From Marthasterias glacialis (taxonomy: Eukaryota; Echinodermata; Asteroidea; Forcipulatida; Asteriidae): a stretch of DNA of 64,000 bases. This document shows, in pieces, positions 12,320 to 24,398 of the stretch. The first letter of the stretch is position 1. Each line of letters starts with the position of its first letter. Under the pieces are notes generated by a model that did no database searches, was not told the DNA's origin, and saw nothing but the letters and a program-made list of their open reading frames with translations. The position numbers and the translations under genes are program-made. The stretch is from contig OU452239.1 of assembly GCA_911728455.2 (NCBI GenBank), positions 620,001 through 684,000 on the forward strand, in the 5' to 3' direction.

Positions 12320-13112
12320 CCCGTTGAAACAGAACTCGTACACAACCCAACCCGTACTCTCACCGACTCGTACCCATTTTTGTCAACTCGTGATCGCACC
12401 CCCGTACCAACTCGTGCATTATAATGTCACGAAAACTTCTGTTTAGGTATAAAATCTATAATTCATTCTACTATTATCCTAATGATGGTTTAAAAATTTA
12501 TAACTTGTTTTACGGAAAAGATTACCCAACGAGGAAAATGGTTAATGGTAATATGGTGCATAATTTAATGATGGCCCCGGTTGACTTTTAATAAAACCTT
12601 TGGGGTATTTGTACATGTCCCTGGGATGGGCTATTTATATGTCTGAGAATTACAATTGTAGTTTTGCCATTTTGATTGGGGTAACTGTTTAACAAAATGT
12701 AAGTTGACCTGAAGAAAAGGTCTTATTGGTATTGGGTTACAGCTCGGGCGCGAGCACGAGTTGGCTAGTAGCGTAGCTAGCACCATTTATGTAGGATGTA
12801 GAGAGTCAAAGGGGGGGGGGGCACAGATATTTGAAGGGGAAAATTTCAGTTAAACCGCCTGATTATATCAAATTTAACGGTGTCCACTGGCTGACGGCGA
12901 GAGGAAGGGGGCAAGCAGGGGGAAAGAAGTTCCGGGGGCGGCTGCCCCTTTTGCCCCCAACCCCACTTGGCTCTGCCGCTGGAGTTAGCAAAAGCACGAC
13001 TTCGTAGGAGTACGAGTTGGCAGGAGAACGAGTTGGCAGGAGTACGAGTTGGCGGGAGCTTGAGTTGGCACGACTACGAGTTGGTTGAGCGTGACTTTGC
13101 AGGGCTACGAGT
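12320..13112. repeat. Clustered TACGAGTTGG motifs, inverted on either side of 12.45-12.74 kb
   Basis: At 13010-13112 a ~16-bp unit GGAGTACGAGTTGGCA repeats about seven times on the + strand. At 12328-12416 the same motif lies reversed (CCAACCCGTACTC, CCGACTCGTACCC, CCAACTCGTGC). A single CGAGCACGAGTTGGC sits at 12761. Confidence 0.6.
12775..12983. mobile_element. Element with TAGTAGCGTAGCTAG / GCTCTGCCGCTGGA ends
   Basis: One of a family whose ends read CAGTGGYGTARCTAG and GGCTACGCCACTG. It contains a G-run (12811-12821) and TGCCCCTTTTGCCCCCA. Relatives: 20579-20804, 22966-23332 and, right end only, about 62530-62615. Confidence 0.45.
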
Positions 13113-13984
13113 TGAATGAAACAAACTTGATTCCACAGGCTATAGAGAAGTCACCAATGGGGCGTTTCCCTCGTCTAACCTGATACAACTCTTCAACCAT
13201 GCAAAACCTTCCTTCCCAATGGTCACACTGAATTTCTAATAAACAGATTAAGTAACAGGTGGTTTGTACTTTCGTTCATCTATCTGTAAAATTCCATTTT
13301 TTTTTAAAATGGCCCACTTTAAGGTGTCCTGGTTTCTTTCTTTAACTCAATTTGCTCCTTTAAATTTTACAACATCAACATTTGGCTCAAATTCTAAATA
13401 AATGTGAAACTCAAAAATAAAAAAATAAAAATAAAATAAAGATTTTTTATTTACGTGTTTGAAGAGTCCCTCCCCAAGCTAAGGGTTATTGACCTTGTTC
13501 CCACGATGTTGATCAACCTCGCTGGGTATTTCCTCACTCCCCTGGGTGTACTTGATCTTTCTAATCTTCCCATGATAAACACCTCTCGGTACAATAAAAA
13601 CGCTCCGTCTTAGAATTAAATGATATCCGAGTGGTTCTGATTAAGAAGATGGTGTGAAGACACGGATGGGGGAATTTGGGAAAGCTAAACAACACTTGAA
13701 TGCAACTCACCATGTCTCTAACATTGGTGCTTGGTATTTTTTTTTTCCCCGGCAGAACATTTTCACGGGACAATTGTAATCATCAGTGTTATAACTAGGA
13801 ACAAGGGGACACAAGTTAGTGACGCATGTTGTTGCCATCGTGCCAGAAAAACACCAGGCGAGCCACACCGCTATACAGTACATGCATGTCTACTCGGTTC
13901 TTTTACGGGCATTGGACCTATACACACCACAAGAAACCTACGATGTCCAATTCTGAAGAACAGGGTGCCGCCTCCACCAGGACC

Positions 13985-14190
13985 GAAACCATACTATAGG
14001 GGAAGAGGCAGTTATGTTTGTCTCGCAATGGATTCATTTACCCCTCCCTGTTCTTAGATGTGCTGTGAAGAGACATGCGTTTATATCTCTCCATGTCTTG
14101 TTTCTGTGCATCGGGGCATGTTTCTATCTCTTCAAAAAGTAGCCCACACATCGAGTGGCCTTTGAGCCTTGTGATGGGCGAATTGCATAA
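13985..14190 (+). mobile_element. Body of a family C SINE without its own head
   Basis: GAGGCAGTTATGTTTGTCTC, GGATTCATTTACCCCTCCCT and TTCAAAAAGTAGCCCACACA match the reverse of 38745-38945 at high identity. A reversed head-like piece (CAGAACTTGAGTCCAGTGTA) follows at about 14210. It makes the frame from 13731 to 14057 look coding; it is not. Confidence 0.6.
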
Positions 14191-14259
14191 GAAAAAAAAT
14201 CAGCGCCAGAACTTGAGTCCAGTGTACTAAGCCGTTAAACCGCACTCCAACGATGCAAA

Positions 14260-15640
14260 AACCGCTCCTGATGTCGATACAAACAAGTTTTGATGTCGTA
14301 TAGCTAATCGTTATTTCGACTGAGAGTTAATACTGCCACTTTGCTATGTCTTGAGTGACAAAAGATATATTTAATATAAAATGCTTATAGTGACCTGATG
14401 GGTCGGACATCCGAGATATGGATACCATATCCAACTCAATATTTTAGTGAAAATTGACTGCTCCAACAAAAAAATTAAAGCGAACGCGCGTACAGTTTTT
14501 CCATAACGCGTTTTGGCCAAATTAGCAAAGTGGCGTGACTAGTATGCTTACTGCAGAAGTGTTACCTTACGGTCAACGTTTCCCTACTACGGGGTTAGCA
14601 CAACATGTATGTGCTAGCTGTGTTAGGAAAAAAACAAAAAAACAACACACGCTTGCGATAATGGCGGAATTTTGTTTGACTTCCGTAAGCACCGACTTGG
14701 CATTAGTAGCGTGACGCAAAAATGTCGGTAGCGCAAACGCTCGTCACAAAGTGGACGCCATCTGGATCCGATCCGATCCGATTTTTACTACATATTCTCT
14801 TACAAGTTACAAAGATTGTCTCATCTGATTATTATAAGTCTTTTTTGAATAATGTTTTAGACTATGGTATTTTTTTATTTATTATTTATTAAGAATCTGT
14901 ATGAAAATAACAAGCTCAGAGAAAGTTTTGGGTGTGTTTCGACCATAGAATTTGCGTTAACACGTTCATAAATGCCAATCTCTTTTGTATAGTGTTTTAT
15001 GTGATTCTTAAAAACGAAATTTAAACCACACGTCACAATATCATCAAACAGAAACATGTTGATGCTTAACAACTTTGTGCGCTTAATGTCCTGTATTCAT
15101 TTAAAATATATAAAGACCACTTCCATACGAGTGTTGCTAGTGATGTCCACGTTTTAACTGTACCATTAATTGCATCAATTACTCCGGGGAGAAGGCTGAG
15201 AGGCAGGCATGTTTTCCTTCTATGATGCGTTCTGTCGAACCGTAACAGACTTGTTCAATAATTAAGGAGTTAGTTAAACAACTTGAACTCTGAACCACGG
15301 AGTAGTGGATTATCTTATTTGGAGTTTCATTATGCCATTAGAAGCTAGACAGCCGTTCGCTCTTAAATCTGGTTTAGATGGGTGATATTTCCCCTTCATC
15401 ATTAGTCAGCAATCTTATAACAACCGCCCGATTACGAGTATATACATTTCTTTTGTTTACAAACATTGACCACCGTTTTGTATGGGAAGCCTTGAATATC
15501 ACAAAATAATGTACAAACTGGCTCGGCAAAAATTATCAATTTTTTTGGAAAAAAATTTAAACTTTTTTTTTTACGACACGTGTCTGCTAACTTTTTGTTT
15601 GTGACAGTTAATGTTATTTATCAAATATTATGGGTATTAA
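14260..15640. other. Gene-free stretch
   Basis: No recognisable gene or repeat. Small features only: tandem GATCCGATCCGATCCGAT at 14766 and the inverted pair GTTAGCACA / TGTGCTAGC at about 14600. Confidence 0.45.
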
Positions 15641-15689
15641 TTTAAAATAATGGGTAATACTTTGAAAGCATTAGCGGTTGAATAATAAA

Positions 15690-15830
15690 CTGTTTGTCGG
15701 ACACAATGGGTCGGACGTAATTGTCCCTTGGACACTGCGCCCCACATTGGTGTTTCGGACACGATGTGTCGAACATAAGGGTTTGTCGGACACAATTTGT
15801 CGGACTTGTCTAAATTGGTTGTCAGACGAA
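15690..15830. repeat. Cluster of GTCGGACACAAT motifs
   Basis: GTTTGTCGGACACAATGGGT, TTTCGGACACGATGTGTC and GTTTGTCGGACACAATTTGT occur within 120 bp, each followed by CGGAC or CGAAC. Non-coding; probably the core of a small repeat element. Confidence 0.55.
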
Positions 15831-16284
15831 AATGATTCATGTGGCACAATAGTGCCTTGCTACATAGGTAGTTGCTAAAACGTTTCTTAATTAAACATTG
15901 ATATATTATTAGTCTAAAAAGCCTTAATTATTCATATTTTGAGTTATCATTTTTATGTAAATTAGTCAAAATGATGTCTGATGTGACTAATTAGCGTTGT
16001 TTTGACTAACGTTATTTTACTGTGAATTGCTACAATCCAAAACACTAAGTACAAGGTTCCATGTTCCAACGTAATCATAGATAAGAAAACATTTTGGACC
16101 TTTTGTAAGGAAAGTGTCACCTAAGCCATACCATATCTATACAATACTTCATAATAACCTCAAATTTCAAAGTTCTTATGGAAGAAAATATAACCAACAT
16201 AAATTATTGTGAGTCACAAAGAATATCACCCATAAACAATAACTGGCTGTTTGAGTCTGAAATGAATATCTTAGAAATATTTAC

Positions 16285-16382
16285 CTTTCTTCACAGGTGG
16301 GTCTTGGGACGGTGCTGGGGATACATCAGGCTCTAAATATTGAGGAAAATTCGTAAAACGGTTTTAAATAATCTTTTAAACA

Positions 16383-16430
<48 letters not shown>

Positions 16431-18357
16431 AACAAACAAACAAACAAACAAACAAACAAACAAACAAACAAACAAATAACAAACAAACAAACATAAATCC
16501 AAAACAACTTTTTGAATGTGATTTTATTTTTGTAAGTAAAAACATCATAAGTAATGCCTAGAAATAGTTCACATTCCCTTATACTTTACATAAGGCAGTA
16601 TGAATTTGAATTCTCATATTTTTTTATCTCTGATTACAAAGCCAGTCTTGTTTCTGTTTTATCATGATTTTGCTTGTATCATTGTCTTATCATTGATTTT
16701 TATAGCACGTGTACAGGTACCAGTGTATAGTGATTTTATTTTACGCATTTTGCATTGAATAAGTTCCCATGAAAATACAGTTAAAGGTTTGATTTAAGCA
16801 TTTGATATGCTGTTTTTGGTATGTTATTATTTTAATGTCCTGATCATTCGTATAAATAGCTTGCCATCAGGGGAGGAATGTGACCACGCACTATGAGTAA
16901 AGGAACATCTGTTTAAAAAAGGGTGTCTGAAGCACGAAAGTTAAAATTGATTGCATCTCGGCATGTTTGTTTTATACATTATGTGGTTATTGAGTAGGGT
17001 AATGTATACGAATACACTACAATTTAAAGAACTTTGTTTTTCAACCAATTTATCAATTGCGTCAAATTAGGTGGACAGGTTTAATAAAAGATTCAAACAT
17101 TTGGATGAGTTAACATCTCAAAACGGAGTCTTCTATCAAAAGATCACAAGTCCAAAAAACATTTCTCAAAACAGTCACTCTCTAACAGAAATGGCGGTAG
17201 TTTGAAAAATGTCTTGCTGTTAACTGCACGGCGACAAACGAATGTCCACACAGTGTATGTTACATATGACGGTGTGCAACCGCTTGAAAACATTTCACTC
17301 ACGTAATGAAACGTTCCTATAATATTTGAAATTCAAGAGATTATGCAATAACAGCTAACTCTGAATGAAATAAAATCGATTTATTTCAAAATACATTATT
17401 ACTAAGTTTATATTGAGCATCCATTCTGTGATATTTACGACATAAGTAATCTCCTTCAAAAACGATTGTTTCAATGAACAGCTTTGTTGGATAACATGGC
17501 CACACCTAAAAAAGTAGCAACGTAAAATCTTGAAAAGTTTCCAAAACGGTAGCAGAGTGTGATTTGGAGCGTTGTGGATGAACTGCTTGCCCTCAAGCTT
17601 TGGTGTTGTAATAGTGAGGGTGAGGATCCCATGGGCGTGCAATGGCCTTAATGGGACATCTGTAGATCGTGTGTGTTGGATAATGCACGGTGACAAACCA
17701 AGTGCACTTCTTGCTGTGAGCGTGGACTCTTTAATTGATAACTTGTTTAATGATATGTTGCTTGAAACATGATCATTTTATTTATTTCAATAAAAACGAT
17801 GTACCAAAGAAAAATAGAATAGTGTCCCTTCATCATTCGTTTTCAATTCTACATTAACAACTAGTTGATTTTTAGGTAAGGTAGCTTGGAAAAGGAATGC
17901 CAAAAACGTTTTATTGTATTGCAGTTTTTTCTATTTTTCTATAAAGATAAACATTCATATCACAATCTTTCAAACAAATAATATATATATTAAGCACAAA
18001 CGGGTTTAATTGAGATTACGAATCAGGCAATTTGAAATTTTGGGCAAATAGCGAATTTGCATATCAGTTTCCCGGTGTTTCCAAAACGTGCTGGTTGTAC
18101 AAAAATATTTATTATATTTACAGAAAGAGAACATACATTAATTTGTGAGCTATACTTGACAAATTATAATGAAACCCGAGAGATTTCTTCCGATGTAAAC
18201 AATAGCTTTCCTCTGACAGACGAGGTGAGAAACCTACCTATAGAATGTCACTACAAGATACCAAAAATAATCTATTACCTGAAACAGCAATGTCTAACAC
18301 AAGCAGGAACGCTATGGACAGCACAATCATCTTGTTGGACTTTTTGCTCCCAGCCAT
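16285..18357 (-). CDS. 5' part of an unidentified secreted or membrane protein gene (two exons, partial)
   Basis: Not recognised. First coding exon 18357-18279: Met, a short basic stretch (MAGSKKSNK), then the hydrophobic core MIVLSIAFLLVLDIAVSG, a convincing signal peptide. It ends in phase 1 at TTTCAG|GTAATA. The next phase-compatible exon is 16332-16285 (48 nt), bounded by TATTTAG and AAAG|GTAAAT, and reads EPDVSPAPSQDPPVKK, a short acidic and proline-rich stretch that ends in a dibasic KK. A phase-1 intron just after the signal peptide is typical of secreted proteins. No later exon could be placed with confidence at lower coordinates, where repeats dominate. Cleavage at the dibasic site (peptide precursor) is possible but only inference. 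The pairing of these two exons is itself inferred from phase and spacing. Confidence 0.45.
16383..16492. repeat. Compound microsatellite (GAAA)n-(CAAA)n
   Basis: About 13 AAAG units switch to about 14 AAAC units without a gap (around 16432). Open frames over it on either strand are low-complexity artefacts. Confidence 0.95.
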
Positions 18358-20034
18358 ACCACTCGAAGTAGACCTAAAAGGGGGTTGATAGAGTCCACAA
18401 ATCCCTGTGATTCCCTGAATGTTTGGAGCTAGCAGACGGGAAACAGGTGATGGAGACTCAAGTATGCAAGCTGCGTCTCTCGTGGCCACGTCTGCACTAA
18501 ATACCGATACACGAGTTTTAGGGGCTAGTGAGATACATCATCCAGCGTGACTGCGCTATCTTCGGTAGATAGCACGCGGTGTCGTTTGTAATGCGCTTCC
18601 ACAACGCTGGTTAGAAGCTGCTATGCTCTCTTAGGAATCAGTTGGCAAACCCGACAGCTATTCTATGACCGAAATTTAATAAATGGGTTGACGACTTTAC
18701 TGATTTAATGTTCGGGCATCTAGCGTTTTTTTTTAGATCTTAATTAGTGTCACTTTAATGAAGGGAGCTTTAAAAGTTGAGAGACAATGAGAAAAAAAGC
18801 AACTTGGAAAAGTGAATGCGTAATAATAAAAACGGCTACGAATACAAATGTGGAAGTGCCTATGATTTGTTTTATTGTAGGGACATTTATGTCGGCTCAG
18901 TTTTTGTGGAGTTTTCTGCCATATTAATTCAGATTTTAGTGTACATAAAGCAGTCGTCGAGTACAGCCAATTCGAGAGCAGCACTGCATCATCATCAAAG
19001 ATTCAACACTTGCCGTTAATTTATAAACTATTCATTGACTATCTATGGATCAAAAGAGATAGAAGTCGTGTGACCATGAGGGATAATCACGCGTGGACGA
19101 ACTCCTCAAAAAGCATCGACTGCTGCCTGACGTTATCAATAAGTGAAGAGCCCGGGAGCTAGCTGTCACTTCACCTCTGGTGCCGCTGCTGATGAGCTAA
19201 ATATTGGACATGATTATTATGATGGTCAGTGTTTAACTGACCGCAAAAAACCCAGCCTGGTTCACAAACGCGTTTATCAAAGTCAGTTTCTGAACAGAGT
19301 ATGTTTTTTGGTATTTAGGGCAGCTACACGGATCATTAGAAAACGGAACGTAAAACGTATGAAAGTACTGGAAGTGACGTCACGTGTTGACACCTTCGTC
19401 AGGCTGGAGCTATTTTTGTGAAGAACCATGTGCACTTATTTGCAGAGGAGTGCACGGTGTGTCGAAATGCATGACAATAAAGCCAGACTACTGCATACCA
19501 TCCAGCCTCAATTTAGACACGATTTGAATGTTAGAATAACAAGATTGCTGAACATTTACTTACTGTATGCAAGGTTTAGATTATTTTTAACGTCGCATTC
19601 AATTATTGCGTTATTAAGTGATACTCTATCTGAACGTTGTTGGCGCTTGTGTCCTTGTACGAGACAAGTATAAAACTTTGGTATCCCCATTGGGCAATAG
19701 AACAATTTTAGGTTCCACGTTTTGTTTAATAATTGTCCAGCTCACTCAAACTGTATACGGTTAATTGGCCCCCAAATTGTCCCTTATCTTAGGATTTGTT
19801 TAAATTTTAATTTAGTTTTGATATTTTGTTTCAAAGTTATTTATTCAGATATGTTGGTTAACGGCAAACTTGAATGAAAACCTTTGTACGGCTGGAAAAT
19901 AATGATTAAGTATACAACTGGCATTATCAAAAGGTTGAATAAACGATTAAAGTTCAACTGATACGACCGAGGTTCTTTTGTAAAAACGACAGAGTGCCAA
20001 TGGTCATAAGACCAACAGTATAATTTGGGTCTAC
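18358..20034. other. Upstream of the signal-peptide exon; no gene recognised
   Basis: Should contain the 5' UTR and promoter of the - strand gene starting at 18357. A hairpin, GCTATCTTCGGTAGATAGC, lies at about 18556. Frames at 19143-19421 and 19428-19673 (+) have no recognisable motif. Confidence 0.4.
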
Positions 20035-20260
20035 CCGGTCATTTTCGGCAAAAAAAAGCAGGATACTTTCATGCATTCGTATGAAGGCGACTTTGCTTCT
20101 TAAATTGAAATTGTCTTCAGTTTTGAGGCATGCGAACTTATGTATAGCAATATATTCAATTATTGAACCTATCGGGCGTTCTTTTTAGCAATGCAAAATC
20201 GGCATCCAACGATAGCAGAGTATGCCTACCAAGAGATTTCTAAAACAGCTGTTGCGAATA
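20035..20260 (+). repeat. Interspersed repeat shared with 31190-31420
   Basis: CATTTTCGGCA at the start, GTTCTTTTTAGC..GC.AAATCGGCAT and GAGATTTCTA near the end match 31190-31420 in the same order and orientation. Identity is modest, so both copies are old. Confidence 0.5.
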
Positions 20261-20261
20261 A

Positions 20262-20435
20262 CTAACCTGATAAGCTGAGCATCATGGATCCATTCTGAGG
20301 ATGGAGTCATTCTTAACAGACCAACCTAGACAAGCTGTGGATGGAATCTGTTGGCTAACCAACCTAGACAAGCTGCGCATAGATTCACTCTGAGCTGACT
20401 AACTTAGACAAGCTGAGCATGGATTCATTGTTGGC
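20262..20435. repeat. Degenerate ~39-bp tandem repeat, 4 units
   Basis: CCAACCTAGACAAGCTG recurs at about 20322 and 20359, with relatives CTAACCTGATAAGCTGAGCA (20262) and CTAACTTAGACAAGCTGAGC (20398). The first interval is longer, about 57 bp. Confidence 0.6.
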
Positions 20436-20578
20436 ATTTTGAATAAATACCATGACTGCAAACATTTAAAATTCATCATACTGTAGAATTGCTTTGATCC
20501 GTAAATGAGCGTCTTAAAAGAGTCCGCTTCAGTCCTGCAAGAGAGATTATTGTCCCGAAGGAGAATCGTTCACAAGAC

Positions 20579-20754
20579 CAGTGGCATGGTGGGGGGTGGG
20601 GTGGGGCGCATCTCCCCCTCCCCCGTGGAACATCTTGCCCCCTGTCAGCCTCTGGATACCGTGAAAGTTGCTATAATCAAGCAATTTTAACTGAAATGGT
20701 CCCCCCTACAATTGTATGTGCGCCCCCCCCCTCTTGCCCCCACCCTTCCCCCTT

Positions 20755-20789
<35 letters not shown>

Positions 20790-20804
20790 CAGGCTACGCC
20801 ACTG
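20579..20804. mobile_element. Element of the CAGTGGCGTA family with C-rich core and poly(A)
   Basis: Left CCAGTGGCATGG, right GGCTACGCCACTG, enclosing CCCCCTC-rich DNA and an A-run of about 31. The C-tract-then-A-tract layout is shared with 22966-23332. Confidence 0.5.
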
Positions 20805-21449
20805 ACATTGACCCTCATACAAAAGCACAAAATAATTGATACAACTCCCAGCAGCGGCCATTACTATTCCAACAGCGTCTCGGTTTGGTTAACCGAAGAA
20901 CAGGAGGATTTAATTTACAGAATAGACTGGTCCATCATTTCTGGAAAAAACTGATTAACTGAGTCGGAGGTCGAAACAGCTGGGTCCCACTTTTTTGCAC
21001 TATGCGGGTGTCAAAACTTGTGTCTGGGGCTGGCCAGTCATTCGTCAACACTTCCTTTGGGGGCGTTTATGATCCTACGGCTGTTTAATAAACAACACAT
21101 TCCCATGGTTGCCTTTGGTGACGCAGTCACGCGTTGGATTATAATAAGGGCTATGCTTTATTAAACGAGTAGACCACGTCAAGGATTTCATCCTCGTTTT
21201 TGTAATTACCTTGCCTCATAATGGATGGTGGTGTTGTCCCTGGGTTGTGAGATCATTTCGTTTATGAGCATTAGGACCTTTTTGGGAAAAAAAAAGATTC
21301 TGAAGAGGTATTTCCCGTCATCTTTGACAATGATAGGCTTGATTTAAGAGACACAATTTTATATAGCAACATTTGATGCAGCACAATCAGCTGCCATGCC
21401 AGAAAACACAAAGGAAAACCCCTTCTCTAAGTATAATTGATTCTTTTAC

Positions 21450-21741
21450 TTTTATTGTTATTATATCTTCCTGGTAATGAAACCAATGGATCCTCAAAAA
21501 TGACTTGCGCTGTGACCTGTGGGCCTGAAGATACCTGTGCAGAGAAGATGTTGAAGAAATTGTCGTTTGTTGAAGAAATGTCAGTTTTAGATGTGGGAGG
21601 AAAACCCCAAATAGGGAAAACCCGCGCAATCAGGTAGGGACTGAAAACCCAATCCACATGCAAGGCTCCAGTCCGGGATTCGAACCAGGGTCCACAGAGG
21701 TGAAAGGCAGGGAAAGAAACCACTGAGCCAACCTGAATGCC
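21450..21741 (-). mobile_element. tRNA-derived SINE (family B), reverse orientation
   Basis: On the reverse strand: GGCATTCAGGTTGGCTCAGT, CTCTGTGGACCCTGGTTCGA, CCTACCTGATTGCGCGGGTT and TTCCTCCCACATCTAAAACT. The most complete family B copy in the window. Confidence 0.7.
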
Positions 21742-22714
21742 CTGCTTGCACTACCTCCGAAGGAGTAAGTTTAAGTATCTTGCTCAAGAACTCACATGCC
21801 AAGACTGGGAACTGCATGCTGACAAGATTATAACTAGAGTCGGGTGCACTTTACCCGTTGGCAATTACACTCCGATGTTTCAGATAGAAATATTAAGATC
21901 TAATGATCAATAGTCACATAGTTATCAATTTTGTGATTATTTTTAGCGTCTTCCAATCAGAAAAAAATGAACTTTTGGTGACCGTTGGTCTCCTAATCAC
22001 GCGTAAACAAACAAAGTACGCCCAACTACGTCTGGTGATTGGCCACTACCCTACCTCCAGTTTGAGATTTTGAGTAAAGTAAAATTAAATAATGACCTAG
22101 TTTGGAAAACAAGTCAATGATTCACTTATCACTGATAAACTTGTGGGTCGCTACGCCTACTTTACTGTTGATTTGATTTGGTGGCAGACCAAAACATGAA
22201 CGACCTTTTTGCAGCGTCACAGTAGCAAATTGGCAAAAGTTCGGAACTTCACTTCAGAAAACCATCTGATAAATCAATGTTGCTACCAAAAACAAATCTT
22301 GGTAAAATTGCTCACAAGTATCACTTCTTTAGTATGTCACTACATTTGCTGTGCCCCCTGCCTGCATCACGCAATAATGAATACAGATTCACATACATCA
22401 ACAGTTTTAAAAGTTCAATAATTAGCAAAACTCCATCGAGAAGGCCAATTTGTTTTGCTAAATTTCTCATTAATGTGCAAACGGTGCAAGTGTGAACAGG
22501 TAAATTACTAATTAGTATGTTCCAAACTACCTATAAACGAGTTTACAAGTTGCCCCTCGAAAATTAAAACGAACCTGCACAATAACAGGCTTCGGCCCAT
22601 GGCCTATTTCTCAAAAGCTAAATCTGCCGTACGTACGCCAGGTATTGCATAGAATGCATTCTCACTATATACGTGCACTGAGCCTTTGATAACGTGGTAG
22701 TCTGTTGTTCTTAC

Positions 22715-22747
<33 letters not shown>

Positions 22748-22965
22748 TGTGTCATCGTGAGATAGGGTATTTGAATAAGCCTTTCAAAAATACATTCTGT
22801 ACGGAACAAAATTGATAAGTACTTTGATATATCTTTCATGGTTATTATAGTCATTTTGAAGTAAATAATCACAAAGGACAAGAACTGCGACTTTCTAAAC
22901 AAAGTGTTTAAGGTCAATGTGTACACAACGTTATCAAGGTGTAGTTATTTTGGGCATCGTTCATT

Positions 22966-23011
22966 GGCAGTGGTGTAACTAGAGGGCACGGGGGCATGTG
23001 CCCCCCCCCCC

Positions 23012-23058
<47 letters not shown>

Positions 23059-23332
23059 ATAATCGTCTCCCCCGGGTGCCATCCATTTGAAATCGGGACT
23101 TTTAAGATTAAGATTAGCTTTTACGTAGTAATTTCAATGTTCTTAAAGCTATGTTTTTTTATTATTTACATGCAGAATGTATTTTGTTTTACTTCACACG
23201 TCAGAAGAGCGTTGAAAAGGGGCTTGTTTAGGAAAAATAAAAACGGAAACTACAGTTTTAATTGGCCAAAAGTGCCCCTAGGAAAAATGGTGCCCCCCTT
23301 GTGCCCCCCTAAAATGTTACCCTACGGCGCTG
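22966..23332. mobile_element. Element of the CAGTGGCGTA family with C14/A-tract junction
   Basis: Left GGCAGTGGTGTAACTAGAGG, right TTACCCTACGGCGCTG. A C-run of about 14 is followed directly by an A-run of about 44 (22999-23056); TGCCCCCC repeats near the right end. The long homopolymers may also be an assembly weak spot. Confidence 0.5.
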
Positions 23333-23539
23333 TTCATTTTGGAGTAACATAATTTATTTAATGACGCAGATGTGTACAAGTTGTTTGGTTCTTTTAAAGT
23401 TTAGTTTTGTAATATTTTGTCAGATATACACACACACAATGTATTTTTAAAATTAACCTTAGGAAAAAGACACTCCAGAAACTTTATTTACTAAAACAGG
23501 TCAACTTTGGTCGCATGTTAAACTGATCACTGACTAACT

Positions 23540-23726
23540 TCACTCTGTCCATCGTTGAAGAGGTTGGTTCCTAGACTTGCCTTAGTAATTACCAATAGAA
23601 GCGGACGTTGTAACCAGTCCACGAGTTCAAAGTGTAAACCAGAGCAGCTTCAGAGAACCGATTACCCGTTCAGGATTAACGAGTCTTTCCAAGGCAGTCA
23701 ATGTCACAAGACCGCAATCAACCAAG
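23540..23726 (+). other. Probable non-coding leader exon of the sulfotransferase gene (5' edge unknown)
   Basis: A strong donor, CCAAG|GTGAGTTCC, ends this segment at 23726. A good acceptor, TGTTTTCACAG|G, opens the first coding exon at 25012, and the 57 nt from there to the ATG at 25069 would be 5' UTR. The segment stays open in the joined frame but has no ATG, which fits untranslated leader. The 5' edge is a guess. The linking intron carries several MITEs. Confidence 0.4.
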
Positions 23727-24186
23727 GTGAGTTCCCTTTACTGTTTGGAGATCATTTTTAGTACTGTTTGCCGTGGGGGTGTCCAACAGGGGAGAACAGG
23801 TCTTAACAGGCCCACCTTATCAGGCCTCATGTGAACTAGAATCCGCAGGGGTCAATTCTGACTCGGGAGGTTTCAGAGTGTACGGTAGGCCTACATGTCG
23901 CCACAGGAAAAAAGACCCAGCGTGGAGACAGTGTTAACACGAGTTTAAGTGCTAACTATAGCAGAAAAATGTGCTTAAGCGTATGCGTATTTCACAGGTT
24001 AGCAAGAAATTAGGCGGCCAATTTGCGCATTCAACATGGATTTACATCATTTTCATTTTCATTTTCATTACAGTAAGTAGCGGAAGTTAGCATGCCTTTT
24101 CCTGTGCTTACGGTTAGCAGCGCTACGAAATGGAAATTGCACAGTAAGGACAAAATCGGCCGTTAAGCAGCTTTATGAAATTGGGC

Positions 24187-24398
24187 ACAGGGGCCAATTT
24201 CATACAGCTGTTTAGCAGGAAATGAGTAGGGCACACAGGGGCCAATTTCATACAGCTGTTTAGCAGGAAATGAGTAGGGCACCAGTCACAATAATGTAAA
24301 CTTTATGGATTTTGGGCTGGTAACCTATTTCTGCTCAGCAATATTTTCCTGTGGTTAGCTAGTTTTTGTGCTTACAATCTTTATGAAATTAGGCCCTG
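24187..24398. mobile_element. MITE of the 32490 family with a 48-bp tandem duplication at its left end
   Basis: Starts GGGGCCAATTTCATACAGC and ends TTTATGAAATTAGGCCC. The first 48 bp occur twice in a row without visible differences (24187-24234 and 24235-24282). The right end of another copy, CAGCTTTATGAAATTGGGC, sits immediately before, so several copies are stacked. Lies in the leader intron of the sulfotransferase. Confidence 0.6.

Larger units (their letters stand above)
8160..12320. other. Gene-free stretch, AT-rich
   Basis: Long T- and A-rich tracts. Holds a poly(A) run (10297), a MITE-family fragment (10640-10720) and the repeat at 10812. GTTCGAAACGTCGAGACC at about 9618 resembles a phrase common at ends of dispersed repeats. 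Nothing coding recognised. Confidence 0.45.

Noticed and set aside
13731-14057. 108-codon + frame with a good acceptor-like CCCCGGCAG in front
   Set aside because: Its second half lies in a SINE body found almost unchanged at 38745-38945, so the frame is repeat-derived.
16333-16561. Frames rich in KERKK/TNKQ and in CLFV/SFFL
   Set aside because: Translation of the (GAAA)n-(CAAA)n microsatellite.
21427-21817. Minus-strand frames starting MVSFPAFHLCGPWFESRTG
   Set aside because: Typical translation of the family B SINE; the same wording appears at 46.7 kb.
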